Assembly: GCF_000767055.1 (NCBI RefSeq)
Contig: NZ_CP006764.1
Coordinates: forward strand, 1,364,001-1,428,000
Length of the DNA stretch: 64,000 bases
Source of the DNA: Corynebacterium doosanense CAU 212 = DSM 45436
GTDB lineage: Bacteria > Actinomycetota > Actinomycetes > Mycobacteriales > Mycobacteriaceae
Direction of reading: 5' to 3'
Shown here: in pieces, positions 1 to 11,165 of the stretch
How positions within the stretch are numbered: the first letter of the stretch is position 1
Layout: every line of letters begins with the position of its first letter
Program-made: the position numbers and the translations under genes
Notes under the pieces: generated by a model
Seen by the model: the letters and a program-made list of their open reading frames with translations, nothing else
Database searches by the model: none
What the model was told of the DNA's origin: nothing

Positions 1-164
1 CCGGAGGGGTCAACGCGGCGCACGTCATCGACGGCCGCTTCGCCCACTCGGTACTGCTGGAGCTGCTGACCATGGGCGGCATCGGCACCATGGTGCTGCC
101 CGACAACTACGTGCGCGACAACTACCCCGAGGGCACGGTCTTCAGAAAGGACGATGCACGATGA
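1..164 (+). CDS. argB: Acetylglutamate kinase, 3' end only
   Basis: The window opens inside this gene; about 53 C-terminal codons are present, reading from base 3 to the TGA at 162-164. The visible tail contains [17 protein letters not shown] and the glycine stretch GGIGTMV, the C-terminal part of N-acetylglutamate kinase, which phosphorylates N-acetylglutamate in the second step of arginine synthesis and is normally the arginine-inhibited enzyme in corynebacteria. The stop overlaps the argD start (ATGA), so the two are translationally coupled. Position as first gene before argD-argF-argR supports the call; the N-terminal ATP-binding region lies outside the window. Confidence 0.9.
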   Translation, partial: GGVNAAHVIDGRFAHSVLLELLTMGGIGTMVLPDNYVRDNYPEGTVFRKDDAR

Positions 165-1330
165 GCGACCCCCTGAAACTGTGGCCCGACGTGCTCATGA
201 ACACCTACGGCCAACCCGCGATCGAGATCACCGGCGGCAGTGGAGCCTTGGTCACCGACGCGCAGGGCCGGGAGTACATCGATCTGCTCGCCGGCATCGC
301 CGTGAACTCGCTCGGCCACGGCCACCCCGCGGTGGTGCAGGCGGTGAGCACCCAGGTGGCCAAGTTCGCCCACGTGTCCAACCTCTTTGTCTCCGCCCCG
401 GCGGTCGAGGTGGCCGCGGGACTGATCGAACGGGTCGGTGCCGACGCCCGGGTGTTCTTCTGCAACTCCGGCGCCGAGGCCAACGAGGCCGCCTTCAAAC
501 TCGCCCGCGCCACCGGGCGACGGCGCATCCTCGCCGCCCAGAACGGCTTCCACGGCCGCACCATGGGCTCGCTCGCCATGACCGGCCAGCCCGACAAACG
601 CGCCGCCTTCGAACCGCTTCCCGGCGGGGTGGAGTTCTACCCCTACGGAGACCTGGACATCCTGCGCGCCCAGGTGGAGACGGATCCGGCCAGCGTCGCC
701 GCCATCATCCTCGAGCCGATCCAGGGCGAGACCGGGGTCGTGCCCGCGCCCGCGGGATTCCTCTCCGGGGTGCGCAAGCTGTGCGATGAGCACGGCATCC
801 TCATGATGGTCGACGAGGTGCAGACCGGCGCCGGCCGCACCGGCGACTTCTTCGCCTTCCAGCACGAGGGAGTGTTGCCCGACGTCATCACCATGGCCAA
901 GGGCCTGGCGGCCGGAATGCCCATCGGGGCGTGCATCGCCACCGGCCGGGCGGGTGAGCTCTTCGGGCCCGGTGCCCACGGCACGACTTTCGGCGGCAAC
1001 CCCGTCTCCTGCGCCGCCGCCCGCGTGGTGCTCGACGTGGTGGACGACACCTTCCTCGCCGAGGTCCGCGCCATGGGCGAGCGCCTCACCGCGGCGCTGC
1101 TCGAGCTCGACGGCGTCACCGAGGTTCGCGGACGCGGCCTCATGCTCGGAGTGGTGCTCGACCAACCGGTGGCCAAGCAGGCCGTCACCGCCGGGCTCTC
1201 CCACGACCTCATCCTCAACGCCCCGGCGGAGAACGTCATCCGCCTCACCCCGCCCCTGGTCATCACCGACGAGCAGATCGATCTGGCCGTCTCACGCGTC
1301 GCCGACACCCTCACCGAACTCCGGAAGTAA
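161..1330 (+). CDS. argD: Acetylornithine aminotransferase
   Basis: A 389-residue class III PLP-dependent aminotransferase. It would convert N-acetylglutamate semialdehyde to N-acetylornithine with glutamate as amino donor. Visible family features are the glycine-rich [12 protein letters not shown] segment, the GFHGRT motif, the [13 protein letters not shown] segment that holds the PLP-binding Asp, and the PLP lysine in MAKGL at about residue 247, followed by GTTFGGNP. Length is normal. The ATG overlaps the argB stop by 4 bases and argF follows 12 bases downstream, so it is part of the arg operon. Confidence 0.96.
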   Translation: MSDPLKLWPDVLMNTYGQPAIEITGGSGALVTDAQGREYIDLLAGIAVNSLGHGHPAVVQAVSTQVAKFAHVSNLFVSAPAVEVAAGLIERVGADARVFFCNSGAEANEAAFKLARATGRRRILAAQNGFHGRTMGSLAMTGQPDKRAAFEPLPGGVEFYPYGDLDILRAQVETDPASVAAIILEPIQGETGVVPAPAGFLSGVRKLCDEHGILMMVDEVQTGAGRTGDFFAFQHEGVLPDVITMAKGLAAGMPIGACIATGRAGELFGPGAHGTTFGGNPVSCAAARVVLDVVDDTFLAEVRAMGERLTAALLELDGVTEVRGRGLMLGVVLDQPVAKQAVTAGLSHDLILNAPAENVIRLTPPLVITDEQIDLAVSRVADTLTELRK

Positions 1331-2781
<1,451 letters not shown>

Positions 2782-2823
2782 CGGACTCACAGCCCGACCA
2801 GTAACATCATCATTCGATTTCCG

Positions 2824-2848
2824 TAGATTGTTAGAGCTTTAGAGGAGA
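2824..2848 (+). promoter_or_regulatory. Probable argG promoter -10 and ribosome binding site
   Basis: The 76 bp argR-argG gap is AT-richer than its surroundings. It contains a TAGATT hexamer at 2824-2829 that fits a sigma-A -10 box and an AGAGGAG Shine-Dalgarno at 2841-2847, ten bases before the argG ATG. This suggests that argG-argH has its own promoter in addition to any read-through. No convincing -35 box was seen, and I could not define an ArgR operator by eye. Confidence 0.5.
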
Positions 2849-2857
2849 AACACTTTC

Positions 2858-4057
2858 ATGAGCAACCGCATCGTTCTCGCCTACTCGGGCGGCCTGGACA
2901 CCTCCGTCGCCATCCCCTACCTGGGCAAGATGCTCGACGGCGAGGTCATCGCCGTCTCCCTCGATCTCGGACAGGGCGGCGAGGACATGGAGTCCGTCCG
3001 CCAGCGCGCCCTGGACTGCGGCGCCGCAGAGTCCATCGTCATCGACGCCAAGGACGAGTTCGCCAACGAGTACTGCGTGCCCACCATCAAGGCCAACGGC
3101 ATGTACATGGGGGAGTACCCGCTGGTCTCGGCGATCTCCCGCCCGCTGATCGTCAAGCACCTCGTGCAGGCGGCCCAGCAGTTCAACGGCACCCACGTCT
3201 CCCACGGCTGCACCGGCAAGGGCAATGACCAGGTCCGCTTCGAGGTCGGTTTCCTCAACCAGGACCCGGACCTGGAGATCGTCGCCCCCGCCCGTGACTT
3301 CGCCTGGACGCGCGACAAGGCCATCGCCTTCGCCGAGGAGATTGACCTCCCGATCGAGCAGTCCACCAAGTCCCCGTTCTCCATCGACCAGAACGTCTTC
3401 GGCCGCGCGGTCGAGACCGGCTTCCTCGAGGACCTGTGGAACCCGCCGACGAAGGACCTCTACTCCTACACCGAGGACCCGGCCATGGGTAACGCCCCGG
3501 ACGAGGTCATCATCTCCTTCGAGGCCGGCGTCCCCACTGCCATCGACGGCAAGAAGGTCACCCCGCTCCAGGCCATCGAGGAGCTCAACCGCCGCGCCGG
3601 CGCCCAGGGCATCGGACGCCTGGACATGGTCGAGGACCGCCTCATCGGCATCAAGTCCCGCGAGGTCTACGAAGCCCCGGGCGCGCTGACGCTCATCACC
3701 GCCCACAAGGCCCTGGAGGACGTCACCGTCGAGCGCGAGCTCGCCCGCTACAAGCGCCTCATCGACGCCCGCTGGTCCGAGGAGGTCTACGACGGCCTGT
3801 GGTTCGGCCCGCTCAAGCGCTCGCTCGACGCGTTCATCGACACCACCCAGGAGCACGTCACCGGCGACATCCGCATGGTGCTGCACGCCGGCAAGGCCAC
3901 GGTCAACGGCCGCCGCTCCAGCCACTCGCTCTACGACTTCAACCTGGCCACCTACGACACCGGCGACACCTTCGACCAGTCGCACGCCAAGGGCTTTGTC
4001 AAGCTTCACGGCCTGTCCTCCCAGATCGCCAACAAGCGCGACCGCGAGGCCAAATAA
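2858..4057 (+). CDS. argG: Argininosuccinate synthase
   Basis: A 399-residue enzyme that joins citrulline and aspartate with ATP to argininosuccinate. The N-type ATP pyrophosphatase P-loop AYSGGLDTS is at residues 8-16. The [14 protein letters not shown] segment and [13 protein letters not shown] are family signatures. Length is that of the bacterial type I enzyme. The stop TAA is followed at once by the argH ATG, so both are one transcript. The strong AGAGGAG ribosome binding site fixes the start. Confidence 0.98.
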   Translation: MSNRIVLAYSGGLDTSVAIPYLGKMLDGEVIAVSLDLGQGGEDMESVRQRALDCGAAESIVIDAKDEFANEYCVPTIKANGMYMGEYPLVSAISRPLIVKHLVQAAQQFNGTHVSHGCTGKGNDQVRFEVGFLNQDPDLEIVAPARDFAWTRDKAIAFAEEIDLPIEQSTKSPFSIDQNVFGRAVETGFLEDLWNPPTKDLYSYTEDPAMGNAPDEVIISFEAGVPTAIDGKKVTPLQAIEELNRRAGAQGIGRLDMVEDRLIGIKSREVYEAPGALTLITAHKALEDVTVERELARYKRLIDARWSEEVYDGLWFGPLKRSLDAFIDTTQEHVTGDIRMVLHAGKATVNGRRSSHSLYDFNLATYDTGDTFDQSHAKGFVKLHGLSSQIANKRDREAK

Positions 4058-5500
<1,443 letters not shown>

Positions 5501-5563
5501 TCCTCCGGAATTAATTGGGCGGTTGTCCAGCACCGCACCTGGGTTTGGCTTAACCTTTTTGTC

Positions 5564-6724
5564 ATGTCAGGTGAGGGAACGAAGAACCGCTCCTCCGGAG
5601 GCCGCATCGTCGCGGGGATGATGTTCCTCCTCGTGGTCGCCGCCGCGGTCGTCTTCGGGCGGGACAGCAACCTGGTGTCGCTGTCGCCGCGCCTGAGCGG
5701 CGACGAGGTGGTCACCGGGATCATCGGCTCGGAGAAACGATCCTTCTTCGAGGACCCCGAGGTCCGGGAGATCCTCTCGGAACACAACATCGAGGTCCAG
5801 TTCACCACCGCCGGATCCCGGGGAATCGCCACGGACCCGCGGCTGGCGGAGGTGGACTTCGCGTTCCCCTCCTCCGCGCCCGCCGCGCAGAAGATTGCCA
5901 GCGAGCACGACAACCAGGGTGTCTCCACCCCGTTCTATTCGCCCATGGCGGTGGCCACCTTCACCCCGATCATGCAGCTGCTGGAACCCTCCGGGGTGGC
6001 CCGGCGCAGCGGGGACCACTGGGTCATCGACATGGCCAAGTACGTCGAGATGACCGGGCAGGGCACCCGCTGGCGCGATCTCGGCGACTCCTATCCCAGC
6101 CCGCGGGCGGTGCAGATTGCCACCACCGACATCCGCACCTCCAACTCCGCCGCGATGTACCTGGCCATCCTCTCGTGGGTGGTCGGTGACGCGAGCATCG
6201 CGCAGACCTCGGACGTGCCCGCTCTGGTGCCCGAAGTGGCCCCGCTGTTCACTGGGCAGGGCTACACCGAGTCCTCCTCCGCGGGCCCGTTCGGCGACTA
6301 CCTCTCGCAGGGCGTCGGGTCCAAACCCATGGTCATGGTGTACGAGGCGCAGTTCCTCGAGCAGCAGATGGCGCAGAACTCCCGCATCAACGGCGACATG
6401 ACCCTCGCGTACCTCAGCCCCACGACGCTGAGCAACCACTCCGTGGTGGCTTTCAGCGACGGCGGCTCCGAGGTCGCCCGCCTGCTGCGGGAGGACCCGG
6501 AGCTGCAGCGCCTCGCCGCGGCTCACGGCTTCCGCACCAACGACCCGGCCGTCTTCGGCGCCACGCTGCAGGAGCACGGCGTCGCCGAACCGCCGCCGCT
6601 CTACGACGTGGTGGACACCCCCAGCTACGAGGTCCTGGAGGAACTCATCCAGCGGGTCGGCGACCAGTACACCAGCCCCGATCCGCCCCCGGATCTCGAG
6701 CAGGACGTTCAGGAGACCCCATGA
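5564..6724 (+). CDS. Membrane-anchored solute-binding-like protein, unknown function
   Basis: A 386-residue protein with a short basic N-terminus and a single hydrophobic segment (about residues 13-31, IVAGMMFLLVVAAAVVFGR), so probably anchored with its bulk outside. The remainder resembles a type 2 periplasmic solute-binding fold: early VTGIIGSEKR, mid-protein TDIRTSNSAAMYLAIL, and a PMVMVYEAQFL strand, but no ABC permease or ATPase is nearby. The -10 hexamer TAACCT at 5551-5556 ends 7 bases before the ATG with no Shine-Dalgarno, suggesting a leaderless transcript. It overlaps the next gene by ATGA. Ligand unknown; it and the two following genes probably act together at the envelope. Confidence 0.75.
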   Translation: MSGEGTKNRSSGGRIVAGMMFLLVVAAAVVFGRDSNLVSLSPRLSGDEVVTGIIGSEKRSFFEDPEVREILSEHNIEVQFTTAGSRGIATDPRLAEVDFAFPSSAPAAQKIASEHDNQGVSTPFYSPMAVATFTPIMQLLEPSGVARRSGDHWVIDMAKYVEMTGQGTRWRDLGDSYPSPRAVQIATTDIRTSNSAAMYLAILSWVVGDASIAQTSDVPALVPEVAPLFTGQGYTESSSAGPFGDYLSQGVGSKPMVMVYEAQFLEQQMAQNSRINGDMTLAYLSPTTLSNHSVVAFSDGGSEVARLLREDPELQRLAAAHGFRTNDPAVFGATLQEHGVAEPPPLYDVVDTPSYEVLEELIQRVGDQYTSPDPPPDLEQDVQETP

Positions 6725-8292
6725 TTGCCACCAGCCGTCGATTGCTCATCACCGCGGTACTCGCCGTCACGGCTCTCTTCGCGGCCGCCTGCTCGGGGCT
6801 GCCCGCCCTGACCCGGGACGACGAGCCCCTGTCCATCGTCGCCGCCACGGAACTCGAGGGCCTGGCACCCGCCCTCGAGGAGGCATCGGATGACCTGGGC
6901 TTTCCCATCACCGTGGAGTACCCCGGCGGCACCCTGACCAACTCCAGGGAGCTTGCCGACGGCGTCTTCGACCACCAGGTCGACGCCACCTGGTTCGCCA
7001 CCAACCGCTACGTCCACCTGCGCGGGGCGGGGGACAAGCTCGCCGATTCCCACGAGATCGCCTCCAGCCCGGTCGGTTTCGGCGTGCAGTCCGCCACGGC
7101 TCGCGAGCTCGGCTGGGATGCACGACAGCCCACCTGGGCCGAGATCCGGGACGCGGCCACGGGGGAAGACTTCACCTTCGGCATGACCGACCCGACCTCG
7201 TCCAACTCCGGATTTTCCGCGCTGGTATCGGTGGCCACCGCGCTCGCTGACACGGGCACGGCCCTGACCACCCAGGACATCGAGCGCGTCGCTCCCGACC
7301 TGCGTGGGTTCTTCGCCGGGCAGGCCCTGACCTCGGGGTCCTCCGGTTGGCTCGCCCAGGCCTTCGAGGAGCGCCCGGATTCGGTTGACGCCATCATCAA
7401 CTACGAGTCCGTGCTCACCGACCTGCGCCACGACGGCATGGACATCCAGGTGGTCGTCCCCGCCGACGGGGTCATTTCCGCCGACTATCCGCTCTCCACG
7501 ATGGCAGAACCTGCCCACGACGGGGCGGGCGAGCAGGTCGCGGCACTCGCGCAGTGGTTCGCCGAGCACCCCGAGAAACTCACCGAGGCCAGCCTGCGCC
7601 CGACCACGGGCGGGGATCTGCCCGCGGAGCTCGCGGACACCTCGGTGATCGAGCTGCCGTTCCCCGGATCGATGGCGGTCACCGACGAGCTGCTCGCCGC
7701 CTACGCCAACGAGCTCCGCCGGCCCGGATCCACCGCCTTTGTCCTGGACACCTCCGGCTCAATGGAGGGCGAGCGGCTGTCCTCGCTCCAGAACATCATG
7801 CACTCGCTGATCGACGGCACGGCCGCCACCCCGCTGGGCGAGGTCGGGCTGCGTGACAACGAGCAGGTGAGCCTCATCCCCTTCGCCTCCGCTCCCCGCC
7901 AGCCGACCGAGGTGACCTTCGACCGCGAGGACGGGGCGATCAGGGACACCCTCAACTACCAGGTCAGCGACTTCCGTGCAGACGGGTCGACCGCCATCTA
8001 CGAGGCACTTCGTGTCGCCTACGACGACGTGGACGCCTCCGGCGGGTCCATTCCGTCGATAGTTCTCATGACCGACGGAGAACTCACGGAAGGCATGACC
8101 TTCGAGCAGTTCCGGAACTTCCACGCCGGACTCTCGCCGCAGCAGCAGGACGTGCCCGTGTTTGTCATCCTCTACGGCGAGGCCAATGCCCGGGAAATGG
8201 CGGCCCTGGCCGAGCTGACCGGTGGCAAGGTCTTCAACGCCCTCGACGGCGACCTCGCCGAAGCATTCAAGGAGATCCGTGCCTACCAGTGA
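6721..8292 (+). CDS. Solute-binding plus VWA domain lipoprotein
   Basis: A 523-residue secreted lipoprotein: hydrophobic signal peptide with lipobox ending AAAC at about residue 24, then a solute-binding-like domain (about residues 35-325, with GMTDPTSSNSGFSALVS, which resembles the ligand-contact segment of type 2 binding proteins), then a von Willebrand A domain from about residue 338. The MIDAS motif is intact (VLDTSGSMEG near residue 341) with a later Asp in MTDGELTEG. VWA domains bind protein partners through a divalent metal, so this looks like a sensor or assembly protein rather than a transporter component. Translationally coupled to both neighbours. No function can be assigned. Confidence 0.8.
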   Translation: MIATSRRLLITAVLAVTALFAAACSGLPALTRDDEPLSIVAATELEGLAPALEEASDDLGFPITVEYPGGTLTNSRELADGVFDHQVDATWFATNRYVHLRGAGDKLADSHEIASSPVGFGVQSATARELGWDARQPTWAEIRDAATGEDFTFGMTDPTSSNSGFSALVSVATALADTGTALTTQDIERVAPDLRGFFAGQALTSGSSGWLAQAFEERPDSVDAIINYESVLTDLRHDGMDIQVVVPADGVISADYPLSTMAEPAHDGAGEQVAALAQWFAEHPEKLTEASLRPTTGGDLPAELADTSVIELPFPGSMAVTDELLAAYANELRRPGSTAFVLDTSGSMEGERLSSLQNIMHSLIDGTAATPLGEVGLRDNEQVSLIPFASAPRQPTEVTFDREDGAIRDTLNYQVSDFRADGSTAIYEALRVAYDDVDASGGSIPSIVLMTDGELTEGMTFEQFRNFHAGLSPQQQDVPVFVILYGEANAREMAALAELTGGKVFNALDGDLAEAFKEIRAYQ

Positions 8293-8872
8293 CCAGCAGC
8301 CGTTCTGGACGAGCCGCCCCAACATTGTCGGCATCACCCTGGCGCTGATCGTCGTCGTCCTGCACCTCGTGGTGGGCATCGGCTCGCTGTGGTTCGTCGC
8401 GGCCATCGGCGCCTGGGGAGCCGGAGTCATGCTCACCCCGAAGCCGAAACCCCGGGAGCTGCCGGCACCGGAGATGATCGAGGACCCGGGGGTGTTGTCG
8501 ACGCGGCTGCACAACGCGCTGGTCCCGCTGCGTCGCGACGACGTCCCCCACCCCATCCGCGCCAAGGCGGAGTCGATGGCAGGCGCCCTGGGCTGGGTCC
8601 TGGGCCGATGGGTGGAACTCGACGAGGCCACCGAGCAGAAGATGCAGTACACCACCATCATCCGTGACTTCCTGCCCGGCCTGATCTCCGGCTACCGCGA
8701 GGTGGGAAACCCCTTCGATCCCCGGGCTGTGGACGAGGTGTGGAAGTCGCTCGACCTCATCGAGACCGAGGCCACCAAGACCCGCACCGCCATCGTCGAC
8801 CGCAACCTCATGGAGCTGGAGAGCCACACCCGGGCGCTGAAGCTGCAGTTCGGGCAGTTCGACGGCGGGTAA
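8279..8872 (+). CDS. XpaC-like membrane protein (5-bromo-4-chloroindolyl phosphate hydrolysis family)
   Basis: A protein of about 197 residues. The start is taken as the GTG at 8279, preceded by AAGGAG at 8268-8273 and overlapping the upstream gene by 14 bases. Residues 14-55 are hydrophobic and form one or two membrane segments. The cytosolic remainder is helical, and its C-terminal part (LDLIETEATKTRTAIVDRNL then ELESHTRALKLQFG) resembles the C-terminal helices of XpaC-type proteins. In other bacteria XpaC-like genes often neighbour telA, a tellurite-resistance family, and VWA genes; no telA is present here. The family assignment is by pattern only and should be tested. Confidence 0.6.
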   Translation: MPTSDQQPFWTSRPNIVGITLALIVVVLHLVVGIGSLWFVAAIGAWGAGVMLTPKPKPRELPAPEMIEDPGVLSTRLHNALVPLRRDDVPHPIRAKAESMAGALGWVLGRWVELDEATEQKMQYTTIIRDFLPGLISGYREVGNPFDPRAVDEVWKSLDLIETEATKTRTAIVDRNLMELESHTRALKLQFGQFDGG

Positions 8873-9044
8873 AGGCTCGCTTAACCGACGCGCGGAAATA
8901 TCTCGCTGACAATGATTCAACAATTTTAGTAATATATTGGCAATCCGCTACCGCTAGTGAAAGTTACCTAATCAGGCGGGCGGGCCTGCCGGCTCCTCAC
9001 CACCCGCGGGTTTACTGTTTCGAATCTTAGAGTAAAGGATAAAA
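8873..9044. other. AT-rich junction upstream of the defence segment
   Basis: These 172 bases change character abruptly from the GC-rich genes to the left to an AT-rich spacer, with runs such as caattttagtaatatattg. No gene was recognised. The AAAGGA ribosome binding site of the following gene is at 9034-9039. The composition marks the probable left border of acquired DNA, but I found no integrase, tRNA end or flanking direct repeat to define an attachment site. Confidence 0.5.
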
Positions 9045-10894
9045 ATGGGATTTAGCTCGGACATGTACAACCTATCTTCTCTTCTCGACGGTGCAATCAA
9101 AGGAAGGATACAACTGCCCGATTTCCAGCGCGGTTACAAATGGGAAGATGAGCGCGTTCGGCAGTTACTCATCACGATTCTTCGGCGCCACCCGCTAGGG
9201 ATTTTGATGCGGCTGGAGACTGGGAACGAGACACTTCGGTTCAAGCCCCGTCCGATCGAGGGGACCGAGGCAACCGTGATGGCAGAACCGGAGTACCTCC
9301 TTCTTGACGGACAGCAGCGACTCACCAGTCTCACCCAGGCGTTGACGGGGAACGGAATTGTGCAAACTAAAGACTCTCGAGGAAAGCTGCTCGTACGGCG
9401 ATATTTTGTCAAGATCGATGACCTGCTCGATGAAGATAGCCTCGGCGACGAATCCGTTATCTCTGTGCCTGCTGACGGTGTGGTGAGGACCAACTTTAAT
9501 CGAGACGTGGTGATGGACCTAAGTACGACAGAAGCGCAGATCGAGGCCGGGTATTTTCCGTGCAACTTGCTGTATGACTCCTTTGGCACATTCGAGTGGT
9601 TTCGTAAGCATCCCAACCAGTCATTGGGGTACGAGTACAACCGTCAGATCACGCCGAAGATCCAGGACTATCAGATTCCTGCTATCGACCTGGACCGCCG
9701 AACAGATAAGGCAGCGGTGGCGACGGTGTTCGAAAAGTTAACGTCGGGGGGCTGCCGCTAAATGTATTCGAACCTCTCACTGCCGTATTCGCCGGCGATA
9801 AGACGTACTACGAGCAAACCAGTACGGACTTTCGACTGAACGATGACTGGAAGGCGATAAGGAAAGCATGGGAAGATCACGATGCCCTCGAGCTGGTGGA
9901 GAACACTGACTTTCTACAGGCAGTTACACTGCTATCAACTTATTACCGGAGCCTAGATGCTGAACAAGGTCGTAAGCTTGGTGTATCGGCTAAGAGAGAA
10001 GATATTCTCCAACTGACCTTAGACGAGTATCTTCGGTGGCGAGAACCATTGATGAACGCTTTTGTGTGGGCGGCCAGTTTCTTGGCGGACGAGCACATAT
10101 TCAAAGCGAAGGATGTGCCTTACCTTAAACAGCTCGTGCCGTTGGCGGCGCTCCGGGTGGTGCTGGGGGCGAAGTCTGACCACCACGCTGTAAAGAACCG
10201 CCTGAAGCTTTGGTACTGGTGCGGAGTGCTCGGAGAGCTTTACGGGTCTTCGATTGAAACTCGCTTTGTTCGCGACTTGGAGACTGTACCTGCTTGGGCA
10301 ACTCAACATGAAGGTGCGGCCACCCCTCGCACGGTGCAGGACGCGAACTTTGTGGAGTCGAGGCTTCATTCCATTCGCACCCGAAGCTCAGCTGCCTATA
10401 AGGGCATCGCAGCTCTCATGATGTCAGGAGGATCGAGGGACTGGATCGAGGGAAAGAAGTTTGGGGCTTTCCAACACCGTGAAATGGGCGTAGATATTCA
10501 TCACATTTTCCCAAAAAAATGGTGTACAGAAAACGCGATCGATCAGGAGCATCAAGAGTCGATTGTGAACAAGACTACTCTTAGTGCAAGAACAAATCGC
10601 GCGATTGGCGGCAACGCTCCGTCCAGATACATTCACAAAGTCGAGGTGCAGTCCGGTCTATCGGATTCCGAACTAAACCAGGTATTAGCTGAGCACTTGA
10701 TCGAGTCCGATTTTCTTCGCGTCGATGACTTCGAGGGATTCTTCTTATCCCGGAGGGACAGTCTTTGTAAACTTATCAGCGAAGCAATGGGTAAGCCCGT
10801 GCAGCGGGACTTGGATTTCGGGCATCCCCTAGAGGATTCTTCGCAGTTCGACCCAGCTGAGCTGCAGCCGAAAGAACCTGGCACCGAGATCTAG
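9045..10894 (+). pseudogene. DUF262/HNH (GmrSD-like) nuclease gene with a frameshift
   Basis: Two adjacent frames together make a DUF262 protein of about 616 residues. The first, from the ATG at 9045, has the N-terminal DUF262 signatures IQLPDFQRGYKW and the nucleotide-binding LLLDGQQRLTSL, and stops at 9759-9761 just after VFEKLTSGG. The other frame resumes at 9752 with LPLNVFEPLTAVFAGDK, the expected DUF262 continuation, and ends at 10894 with an HNH/DUF1524-type motif (VDIHHIFPKKW, then IVNKTTLSARTN). The break lies in a run of six Gs at 9746-9751; seven would restore the frame. Relatives such as GmrSD cut modified phage DNA. Base composition is clearly AT-richer than the core genes. It could be a real mutation, a phase-variable tract or a sequencing error. 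Confidence 0.8.
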
Positions 10895-11152
10895 AGAAGT
10901 TCCTGAGGCAGCGATTCAGACTGACCTGGGCTCGCTTACGCGGGTGGGGGAGAGAGCTGATGGTGTCAAAGAAGGGTACTCAGCACGCAGGGTTCGTGCG
11001 GCGACTTTTTTGCGAGGTTGATCGGGATGGCTCCAGCCGGTTATCTCTAGATATCAGAGTACATTTCGCGAATAGAGAAAGTTGCTCGCAACCGTCGGTC
11101 GTGGGTGATGACGTTGCGGGCGTTTCTGACCGGGGATTCGTGGCCGTTCAGA

Positions 11153-11158
11153 CATAAT
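11153..11158 (+). promoter_or_regulatory. -10 box of the restriction-modification gene
   Basis: A CATAAT hexamer ends 7 bases before the ATG at 11166 and there is no Shine-Dalgarno sequence between them. This spacing would place the transcription start at or next to the start codon. It is the reason for choosing 11166 rather than the ATG at 11157, which lies within the hexamer region. Confidence 0.5.
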
Positions 11159-11165
11159 GAACCCC

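Noticed and set aside
9740..9765. Programmed -1 ribosomal frameshift in the DUF262 gene
   Set aside because: The six-G tract is slippery, but no downstream pseudoknot was seen and DUF262 genes normally have a continuous frame; mutation or tract variation is simpler.
8279..10894. Three-component antiphage system joining the XpaC-like gene to the DUF262 gene
   Set aside because: A composition break and 172-base gap separate them, so they look like two unrelated units.
10960..11157. 65-residue frame between the two defence genes
   Set aside because: No ribosome binding site, no recognisable family, and it runs into the promoter of the next gene.
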